From Streptantibioticus parmotrematis (GTDB lineage Bacteria > Actinomycetota > Actinomycetes > Streptomycetales > Streptomycetaceae), in the NCBI RefSeq assembly GCF_019890615.1, contig NZ_JAINVZ010000002.1, forward strand, positions 248,001 to 312,000: a DNA stretch of 64,000 nucleotides, read 5' to 3'. The notes below the pieces were generated by a model that saw only the letters and a program-made list of their open reading frames with translations, was not told the DNA's origin and did no database searches. The position numbers and the translations under genes are program-made. Shown here in pieces: positions 36,196 through 42,749 of the stretch (its first letter is position 1; the number at the start of each line of letters is the position of its first letter).

Positions 36196-36366
36196 ATGGA
36201 GGTGATCGCCATTCCTGGTTCACTCATTTCTCCGACCGTCGCCGAACTCGAGTCAGAGCTCATCATTCCGGTGGAGCTGCCGGAGGAGGAAGAGCTCGAG
36301 GCTCTCTACGCTCCGTGCGGTTGCGGAGTCGAGGCGTGTCACGGCGGCTGCGAGCACTGCGGCTGA
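36196..36366 (+). CDS. RiPP precursor peptide, Cys-rich core
   Basis: 56 residues from ATG 36196 (51 from ATT 36211). An acidic, hydrophobic leader (AELESELIIPVELPEEEELE) precedes the core CGCGVEACHGGCEHCG, with Cys at 41, 43, 48, 52 and 55, His at 49 and 54 and three Cys-Gly pairs. The core has no Ser or Thr. GGAGGTGATC, a near-perfect match to the 16S rRNA tail, lies inside the first codons at 36198-36207. The best-spaced start after it is ATT 36211, not the ATG. It lies directly before a DUF2063-like partner and MNIO gene, as in methanobactin-type systems. Too short for most gene finders. Confidence 0.8.
   Translation: MEVIAIPGSLISPTVAELESELIIPVELPEEEELEALYAPCGCGVEACHGGCEHCG
36198..36207 (+). 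promoter_or_regulatory. unusually strong Shine-Dalgarno that decides the precursor start
   Basis: GGAGGTGATC pairs with ten bases of the 16S anti-SD. It is followed after nine bases (counted from GGAG) by ATT at 36211. The small ORF at 37242 has GGAG, the nearly identical TGATCGCCC, then ATG at the same spacing. This parallel favours translation from ATT or an originally ATG codon. Confidence 0.5.
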
Positions 36367-36373
36367 CGTCATC

Positions 36374-36414
36374 GCCGTCGTCCGGCCCGGTCGCCCGCCG
36401 GGCCGGACGACGGC
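36374..36414 (+). terminator. 17-bp perfect hairpin after the precursor stop (attenuator)
   Basis: GCCGTCGTCCGGCCCGG (36374-36390) pairs perfectly with 36398-36414 around a 7-nt loop. It sits 8 bp after the precursor stop and 28 bp before the next start. Such hairpins in RiPP operons let most transcripts end after the precursor, so that peptide is made in excess over enzymes. Confidence 0.8.
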
Positions 36415-36442
36415 ACCGAGTCATGATGAAAGGCGGGCTCTC

Positions 36443-37267
36443 GTGGAACTCCTCGACGCTCAGATCGCCCTCTTCAAGCTCTACATGAATCCGGGCTATC
36501 GGATCGCCCACAGGATCAGTCCTCACGAATGCGCGGAGTCGTTCGGGCTCGGGCCCGAAGGCCAGGAATTCCTGGCCGCTGTTCCGCCGCGGGAGATCGA
36601 GTCGTTCGCCGACAGCCTCACGGCGAAGAACAAGAATCTGCTGGCCCGGGGTATGCCGACCGCTTATCGCTGGCTGAAGGCGAACAACCCCCGGATCATT
36701 GGTGAATACGTCGACGCGCACTTGCCGAGTCCGTCCCGCCCGCGTGAGGCGTACGTGTCGGATTTTGTCGGCTACCTGAGCGAGTGCGGACTCTTCTACG
36801 ACGGCCTTCCCCGCTCGGTGCCCGAGGTCGCACGCTTCGAGTGGCTCCTCGCCACGGCCAACTCCGCAGCGAGCACGGCGGTCCGGGCCGCTGTCCCGGA
36901 GTCGGAACCGGCGTGCGATCCCACCTCGGGCGCGGTCTTCTGGCGGAGCGAAGGCACGCACGTCGCGAGTTTCGCGGTGGACGTCGTCGGCATCGTCGTG
37001 AGGAAGAGCGACATGACGGACACCGGGTCGCCGACACACCTCATCGTCTCCGTGCGCCGGGGCGCGCGGACGCCGCGGATCCTGCGGGTGACCCGGGGGG
37101 CGGCCTGGGTGGCCGACAGGCTCAGCCGTCCGGCACGGGTCGCGGAACTCCTCGACGCGGATGGGGCCGATGACGCCGGAATCCGGAAGGACACCATCGG
37201 CCCGATCCTGGAAAAGCTCATGGAATCCGGAGTGATCGCCCATGTCTGTGGCGCGTGCGCGGAATGA
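36443..37267 (+). CDS. MNIO partner protein, DUF2063/HvfC-like with C-terminal RRE-like domain
   Basis: 274 residues. Residues 1-140 carry DUF2063-type features: AYRWLKANNPRIIGEYVDAHLP and EVARFEWLLATA. Residues about 210-268 (RILRVTRGAAWVADRLSRPA then LLDADGADDAGI and ILEKLMESGVIAHV) look like a winged helix of the RiPP recognition element type. In known systems (MbnC, TglI) this partner binds the leader and presents the core to the MNIO enzyme. GTG at 36443 follows AAAGGCGGG. The assignment is by pattern, not by alignment; a hidden RRE is the less certain part. Confidence 0.7.
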   Translation: MELLDAQIALFKLYMNPGYRIAHRISPHECAESFGLGPEGQEFLAAVPPREIESFADSLTAKNKNLLARGMPTAYRWLKANNPRIIGEYVDAHLPSPSRPREAYVSDFVGYLSECGLFYDGLPRSVPEVARFEWLLATANSAASTAVRAAVPESEPACDPTSGAVFWRSEGTHVASFAVDVVGIVVRKSDMTDTGSPTHLIVSVRRGARTPRILRVTRGAAWVADRLSRPARVAELLDADGADDAGIRKDTIGPILEKLMESGVIAHVCGACAE

Positions 37268-37454
37268 CGATGCCGGCGGCGCCGGCGTAGTCGTGATCGA
37301 AGACATCACAGAAATCCTGCGAGCCTCCGGCGGACGTTTGGCCGACGGCTGTGAAGCCTGTCGTGCCTGCGGCGTCTGGCGCCTGCGGACGGCAGAGACG
37401 TGCGGACCGGAACTAGGAGACCACCCTCATGACCCTGGACGTCGTGACCACTGA
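37242..37454 (+). CDS. possible second Cys-containing small peptide of the RiPP cluster
   Basis: 70 residues filling the gap between the partner and MNIO genes and overlapping both by 26 bp. Leader-like VVVIEDITEILRASGGRLA precedes DGCEACRACGVW and a further TCGPELGD, with Cys at 37, 40, 43 and 54. GGAG lies nine bp before the ATG. Cys-x-x-Cys-x-x-Cys could be a modified core or bind iron-sulfur or another metal. The C-terminal third merely overlaps the MNIO start in another frame, so only the first 55 residues may matter. Alternatively it is non-coding. Confidence 0.45.
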   Translation: MSVARARNDDAGGAGVVVIEDITEILRASGGRLADGCEACRACGVWRLRTAETCGPELGDHPHDPGRRDH

Positions 37455-38313
37455 CGGCCTCACCCGGCGCATCGCGCGCCGGGGCGCCGGCGTCGGCTAT
37501 CGCCGGGAGTTGCACGAGGATCTCGCGACGCATGCCGGACAGATCGACGTCGTGGAGATCCTCGCCGACCAGTGGCGCATGCCGGGCGGCCTCGACACGG
37601 TGCGGGAGGTGTGCGGGCGGTTCCGTGCGGTCCCGCACGGCGTGGGCCTGTCCTTGGCGGGAGCCGGCAGGATCGACCCCGACTACCTCGTATTCATCAA
37701 GGAACTGTCGGGTATTTGCGAGGCGGACTACTACAGCGAACACCTCGCGATGACCCATGTCCCGGGCGTGAACTCCGGCCATCTGTGCCCGCCGATCCTC
37801 AGCGAGGAGAGCCTGCGGCGGTGCGTGCGCAACGTTCTCGAGACGCAATCGGCCATCGGGATGCCGCTCGCCATCGAGAACATCACCTACAACGTCACCC
37901 TCGGCAGCCATCTCGACGCCGCGTCCTTCCTGGCAGAACTGGTGGACCGGACCGACGCCCTGCTCCTCCTGGACGTGGCCAACCTGTACATCAACTCTGT
38001 CAACTTCTCGTTCGACGTCGACGAGTACCTCGACCAGCTGCCGCTCGAACGCGTCGTCCACATCCACCTCGCGGGCGGCGTCACCAGGTCGGACGGCACG
38101 CTGATGGACACCCACTCAGAGATCATCGGCGATTCGGTCTGGCAGCTGGCCGAGAAGGTTTCGCGCAGGTGCGCCCCCAGTACCGTGATCATCGAACACG
38201 ACAGCAACTTCCCCGAGTTCCGGCGGCTCGTCGACGAAGTGGGCGATGCCCGGGGCATCTTTTTCGCGGATACCGATGACGGACGGCCCGTCGGCCGGGC
38301 GTGCGCGATATGA
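37429..38313 (+). CDS. MNIO enzyme (DUF692), multinuclear non-heme iron oxidase of the RiPP cluster
   Basis: 294 residues of the DUF692 TIM-barrel family (MbnB, TglH, ChrH relatives), which oxidise cysteine or other residues of precursor peptides using two or three iron ions and O2. Likely metal ligands are His70 (VPHGVGLSL), His105 (SEHLA), Glu150 (AIENITYN), Asp182 and Asn185 (LDVANLYIN), His213 (HIHLAGG), Asp227-x-His229 (DTHSE) and Glu257. ATG at 37429 has AGGAG upstream. The likely substrate is the Cys-rich peptide at 36196. Confidence 0.9.
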   Translation: MTLDVVTTDGLTRRIARRGAGVGYRRELHEDLATHAGQIDVVEILADQWRMPGGLDTVREVCGRFRAVPHGVGLSLAGAGRIDPDYLVFIKELSGICEADYYSEHLAMTHVPGVNSGHLCPPILSEESLRRCVRNVLETQSAIGMPLAIENITYNVTLGSHLDAASFLAELVDRTDALLLLDVANLYINSVNFSFDVDEYLDQLPLERVVHIHLAGGVTRSDGTLMDTHSEIIGDSVWQLAEKVSRRCAPSTVIIEHDSNFPEFRRLVDEVGDARGIFFADTDDGRPVGRACAI

Positions 38314-40250
38314 GGGGCGCAGCCGGTACCGCGGACGATCCGGGGGAACGGTCCGTGGCCGTCATCGGTGCGGGACCGAGTGGCCTGTCGGTCCTGGAAC
38401 GGATCTGTGCCAACGTGCGGTCGGTGGGCGGGGACACGCGCCTTCGGATGCATCTCGTCGATCCCTATGTCGAGGCCGGAGGTCGTGTCTGGCACCGGGA
38501 CCAGCCCGGGCGGTTGTGGATGAACACGGTGGCCGGAACCGTGACGATGTTCACCGACGCAACGGTGGACTGCGAGGGGCCCGTACGTCCGGGGCCGACC
38601 CTGCACGAGTGGGCGGTCGCGCAGGGGACGCCGCTGAGCGAGGACTCGTCGCTCGATCCGCTCGTGCCCGAGACCTCACGACAGCGGTGGGCGTCCCGGC
38701 GGGTCATGGGCGAGTACCTGCGGTGGTTCCTGGAGCATGTCGAGGAGCAGTGTCCGCCCGGCGTCACCGTGGAGCGGCACGCGACCGTCGCGGTCGAGGT
38801 GACCTCACGCGTGGCGCGGGGCAGGACGACACAACTGGTGCGGCTGCAGGGTCGTGACGAGGCGCTGGAGTGCGACTACGTCGTCTTCGCGTACGGCGGA
38901 CCCGGTTCGGCCCTGACAGCCCGGCAGAAGCGGCTGCGTGACGCTGCCCGGTCGAGTGGGGGCAGCTATGTCCCCGCCGGCACCGCCTCGGTGGAGGCGG
39001 TCGCGGCGGTGGCGGCGGGGGAACCCGTCCTCATGCGGGGCATCGGCCTGACGTTCTACGACTACCTCCAGCTGCTGACGACCGAACGAGGCGGACGATT
39101 CGTTCGGGAGAAGCCCGGTTCCCTCACCTACGTCCCGTCGGGTCGCGAGCCGCGGATCATGGTCGGATCGCGTCGCGGTGTTCCGCACCGTCCCGCTCCG
39201 TGGCCGCAACTCCCGCTTCCACGGCAGTGCGTCGTGCCTCGCTGGCCGGACGCGGACTCGTTGTTCGCGGCGGCGCGGGTGAGCGATCCCGCCGCGGCCG
39301 TGGCGGACATCAAGCGGCGCGTGACGTACGAAGCCGAGTACGCTTACTACTTCGAGCTGTTCGCCTCCCATCCGGACCGGGTGGCCTCGGCGTGGGACGA
39401 GTTCTCCGTCAGACTCCGACAGGCCCGGGCAGGGGGCCGGGCGCGGCTCGCGATGGTCACTGCGGCGGTGCGGTCCTCCGAGGACGTCTTCGATCTGGAG
39501 CGGACGACGGACCCCCTGCGAGAAGCGACGTTCGGGGATCTCGGCAGCCTCCAGACGTGGATGCGCCGTCACGTGGCGGCGTCCTCGCGGCGTTCCATGA
39601 GCCCGGACCACAGTGCCGACCGTGCGGCGTTGACCGCGCTCTCGCGCGTGTCCAACCTGCTGGTCGAGATGCCGCGAGACGGTCTGCGACGGGAGTCGAC
39701 CGAGGCCGTCGCGGGGGTCAGGCGGTGGTTGGCATCACAGATCAAGTACCTCGCAGGCGGGGCCCCGTGGCCGCGCCAGGAAGAGTTGATCGCTCTGTCC
39801 CGGGCGGGCGTCGTCACCTTCCTGGGACCGATCGGCGAGGTGACCGCGGACGGGACCGGGCGGCTGCGCTGCCGGTCGCTCTGCGTCCCGGACACGGAGA
39901 TCCACTTCTCGAGTCTCGTCGAAGCGCGTATGCCGGACCCGGCCGCCGGGACTCCGGTCGTTTCCTCCACGGAGGCACCGGTGCGTCTGTCCACCGCGGC
40001 CTGCGCCGACGGCGTGTCCGGTGGTGTGGTTCCCGCGGCCCGGGCGCCGAAGTTCAGGGTGTCCGACGCCGGTCAGGTGCTGACCCCGTCCGGCATGCCT
40101 GATCCGCACTGGTACGCCGTCGGGGCCTCGGCCGCGACGCCGACCCACTCCAGCCTGCCGAGAGTGCGGATGAACTCGGCCCTCCTGCGCAGGACCGACA
40201 GGATCGCCCGGTCCGTACTCGCCGACCTGCGTCGGCACCAGGAAGACTGA
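38310..40250 (+). CDS. FAD/NAD(P)-binding oxidoreductase of the RiPP cluster
   Basis: 646 residues of the FAD-NAD(P)-binding family of large actinobacterial flavoproteins. The dinucleotide motif VAVIGAGPSGLSVLERI is near the N-terminus, WMNTVAGTVTMFTD lies about 70, and FAYGGPGS is near 200. A GVGASAATP-like C-terminal motif (YAVGASAATPTHSSLPRVRMNS) closes the FAD site. The ATG at 38310 overlaps the MNIO stop (ATGA), so it is coupled. It could oxidise the peptide or supply electrons; neither is shown. GTG at 38301 is an alternative start. Confidence 0.78.
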   Translation: MRGAAGTADDPGERSVAVIGAGPSGLSVLERICANVRSVGGDTRLRMHLVDPYVEAGGRVWHRDQPGRLWMNTVAGTVTMFTDATVDCEGPVRPGPTLHEWAVAQGTPLSEDSSLDPLVPETSRQRWASRRVMGEYLRWFLEHVEEQCPPGVTVERHATVAVEVTSRVARGRTTQLVRLQGRDEALECDYVVFAYGGPGSALTARQKRLRDAARSSGGSYVPAGTASVEAVAAVAAGEPVLMRGIGLTFYDYLQLLTTERGGRFVREKPGSLTYVPSGREPRIMVGSRRGVPHRPAPWPQLPLPRQCVVPRWPDADSLFAAARVSDPAAAVADIKRRVTYEAEYAYYFELFASHPDRVASAWDEFSVRLRQARAGGRARLAMVTAAVRSSEDVFDLERTTDPLREATFGDLGSLQTWMRRHVAASSRRSMSPDHSADRAALTALSRVSNLLVEMPRDGLRRESTEAVAGVRRWLASQIKYLAGGAPWPRQEELIALSRAGVVTFLGPIGEVTADGTGRLRCRSLCVPDTEIHFSSLVEARMPDPAAGTPVVSSTEAPVRLSTAACADGVSGGVVPAARAPKFRVSDAGQVLTPSGMPDPHWYAVGASAATPTHSSLPRVRMNSALLRRTDRIARSVLADLRRHQED

Positions 40251-40265
40251 AGAACAGGAAGACGC

Positions 40266-40958
40266 ATGGAGCTCCTTCACAGTTCGGACCAGTTCGCCGT
40301 GTTCGACGACTTTCTCGGTGCCGAGGCTTTTCAGCAGATGCAGGCGTACCTGGGGTCCGAGAACTTCACCTACGTCAGGTCGCGCCGGTGGCACACCGCC
40401 TTCAAACTGCTGGATGGCGATCCGCTCGTCGGCTCCTCCGTGTTGAGCGATCACCCGGCGCCGCCGGAGAACGTCCTGGTGCACCCCTGCGGAAGGGGCA
40501 TCGACGTGGTCGCCACCGCGATCAAGGCGGCGCTGCCCGATCTTGCCCCCTGGGTCGGCAAGCAGGGTGAAGCCTGGGAATTCTTCACCTGCACGTCTTA
40601 CATCTATCCCATGGGAAGCGGATTGTCCTGGCACAAGGACGCCAAAAACAGGGCCGGTTCCTACGTCCTCTACCTCCACCCCGAATGGCAGCCCAAATGG
40701 GGAGCGGAGCTGCTGCTGTCCGGCACACCGGAGTGGCATCGCGGTACCGGGGACGAGCAGCCCCAGCGGGCGACCGGAACACCCGGCGGAATCGGCCAGT
40801 TCGTCACGCCGTACCCGAACCGGCTCGTGGTCATGAAGGCGGGCGTCATGCACGCCGTCAAGAAGGTGGACGTGACGGCGGGCGACCACGCCAGGTATTC
40901 GATCGCGGGCTTCTTCCAGACCGCGGCCGAACCGGCACCGCAGGACAGGGCCTCGTGA
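40266..40958 (+). CDS. 2-oxoglutarate/Fe(II) dioxygenase (prolyl-4-hydroxylase-like) of the RiPP cluster
   Basis: 230 residues with a double-stranded beta helix. The iron triad is His123-x-Asp125 (SWHKDAKN) and His196 (AGVMHAVKKV), and Arg210 (HARYSIAGF) should bind 2-oxoglutarate. YIYPMGSGLSWHKD and the strand pattern resemble P4H-type enzymes. Proline 40 lies directly before the first Cys of the core, so a hydroxylated core residue is plausible. AGGAAG precedes the ATG. The next gene overlaps its stop by 4 bp. Confidence 0.85.
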   Translation: MELLHSSDQFAVFDDFLGAEAFQQMQAYLGSENFTYVRSRRWHTAFKLLDGDPLVGSSVLSDHPAPPENVLVHPCGRGIDVVATAIKAALPDLAPWVGKQGEAWEFFTCTSYIYPMGSGLSWHKDAKNRAGSYVLYLHPEWQPKWGAELLLSGTPEWHRGTGDEQPQRATGTPGGIGQFVTPYPNRLVVMKAGVMHAVKKVDVTAGDHARYSIAGFFQTAAEPAPQDRAS

Positions 40959-42712
40959 TCCGGCCGGAGCGCCCCGGCCCGCAAGGAGACAGCGGCGTCG
41001 GCAGGACGGATGTCTGGCGCCGGGTGCTGCGCCTGTTCAGGCCGCATCGACGCCAGCTCGCCCTGTCATTGCTGATCGTCGCGATCATCTCGGGACTGAA
41101 CGCCTCCAGCCCGGTCCTGCTGCGCGCTGTGATCAACGACGCGCTGCCACACTGTCGCACCGGCCTGCTCGCGGTCCTGTGCGTCCTGATGATCCTTGCC
41201 GGAATGCTCGCCGGGGGACTGTCGATTCTGCTCGCGGCCATCAACAACCGGACAGGTCAGCGCATCGTCCACACCCTGCGGACGGATCTGTACGGCGCGA
41301 TGCAGGAGATGCCGCTCGACTACTTCGGTGAGGAGTCCACTGCTGAGATCCAGGCGCGCCTCGCCAGTGACATCGGTGGTGTCAGCGATGTCATGACGTT
41401 CGCCGCGCACTCGCTGCTCGGCGGCGCAGCGACGTTCGTCACCTCGGCGGTCGTCATGCTGTACATGAGCTGGCCGATAGGGCTTGCCTCGGTTGTGCTG
41501 TCGCTGGCCCTCAACCTGCTGAACAACAGGTTCGCGCGCAAGCGGCGCCGCCTCGCCAGGGAACAGCAGAGCCACGTGGCGCGGATGCTTCAGATCTCCG
41601 GCGAGCACCTCTCGCTGGCCGGTGTGATCATCGGGCGGACGCTGGCGCGCGAGGACTGGCAGCGTGACGTGTTCGAGCGCGCCTCGTCGGATGTGCGGGA
41701 CAAGGCCATCAGGCAACGGCTCGCCGGGCGGACCGCGTTGGCCCTGATCGCGATGACTCTTGCCTGCCTTCCGGCGTGTGCCTACTGGGCCGCCGGGACC
41801 GTTTTGCCGGGGTTGTCGCTGGGCGCGGTCGTGGTGCTCACGACACTGCAGACGAGGCTGTCCACACCGATCCAGCAACTGCTGCAAGTCAGTGCCGAGA
41901 TCCAGAGCTCCGCGGCCATGTTCGAGCGGATCTTCGCCTACCTCGATCTTCCGCGTACGCGCCGGCGCAGCCCGCGTGCCGCGTTGACCCGCCCGCGGGA
42001 GCGGCCCGGCTCGATCCGCCTGGACGGCGTCGGATACGGCTTCCCGGGCAGTGGCCGACGGGTGCTCGACGGGTTCAGCGCGACGATCCACGCCGGATCA
42101 CGGACCTTCGTGATGGGCGAGTCCGGTGCGGGCAAGAGCACGCTCGGGCTTGTGATCTCGGGACTGGTCCAGCCTGACGCTGGAGAGATCTCCGTTCGCC
42201 CGCCCGACGGTCCGCGTACCGCGTCGTTGTGCGACCACGTCACGCTCGTGCCGCAGGAAGCCGTACTGTCGAACGCGACCATCCGTGAGAACCTCTTGTT
42301 CGCCCGGCCGGACGCCGATGACGCCGACATCGCGAAGGCCCTCGAGACGGTGTGTCTGTCCGGCCTTGTGGCAGGGCTCACGCTGGGCCTCCAGGCGCCG
42401 GTCGGAGAGCGTGGCGCCCAGCTTTCCGGTGGGGAACGGCAGCGGCTCGCGTTGGCCCGGTCGCTCCTGGCCGGCTACCCCGTCATGGTCATGGACGAGA
42501 CGCTCAGCGGTGTCGACAGCGAGACAGCCGAGCAGATCTACCGGAACCTGGACCGTGACTTCCCGGGCAGGACCCTCATCTTCATCACGCACCGACTGCC
42601 GGAGGCGCTGCCCGGCTCCGACCTGATCGTCATGGCGAAGGGCGCGGTCGGCTACCACGGGACGCGCGACCGGACCACGCCGCCCGCCCCCCAGGGGATG
42701 CCGGCTCGCTGA
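40955..42712 (+). CDS. ABC exporter, fused permease-ATPase, of the RiPP cluster
   Basis: 585 residues: six transmembrane helices (about 25-310) followed by an ATPase with Walker A GESGAGKST, signature LSGGERQRLALARSLL, Walker B VMVMDE and H-loop ITHR. It is a type I exporter, probably a homodimer that secretes the modified peptide. There is no N-terminal C39 peptidase domain, so it does not itself cut the leader. GTG at 40955 overlaps the previous stop (GTGA). Confidence 0.92.
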   Translation: MIRPERPGPQGDSGVGRTDVWRRVLRLFRPHRRQLALSLLIVAIISGLNASSPVLLRAVINDALPHCRTGLLAVLCVLMILAGMLAGGLSILLAAINNRTGQRIVHTLRTDLYGAMQEMPLDYFGEESTAEIQARLASDIGGVSDVMTFAAHSLLGGAATFVTSAVVMLYMSWPIGLASVVLSLALNLLNNRFARKRRRLAREQQSHVARMLQISGEHLSLAGVIIGRTLAREDWQRDVFERASSDVRDKAIRQRLAGRTALALIAMTLACLPACAYWAAGTVLPGLSLGAVVVLTTLQTRLSTPIQQLLQVSAEIQSSAAMFERIFAYLDLPRTRRRSPRAALTRPRERPGSIRLDGVGYGFPGSGRRVLDGFSATIHAGSRTFVMGESGAGKSTLGLVISGLVQPDAGEISVRPPDGPRTASLCDHVTLVPQEAVLSNATIRENLLFARPDADDADIAKALETVCLSGLVAGLTLGLQAPVGERGAQLSGGERQRLALARSLLAGYPVMVMDETLSGVDSETAEQIYRNLDRDFPGRTLIFITHRLPEALPGSDLIVMAKGAVGYHGTRDRTTPPAPQGMPAR

Positions 42713-42749
42713 GCCATCGGGGCCGCAACCCAGAGGAACGGAACATCGC

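Noticed and set aside
36171-36488. Plus-strand frame from GTG 36171 over the precursor
   Set aside because: Different frame, Arg/Gly-rich translation, no motif; shadow of the precursor and partner.
36263-37309. 348-codon minus-strand frame over the precursor and partner genes
   Set aside because: No ribosome site or motif; antisense of better-supported genes.
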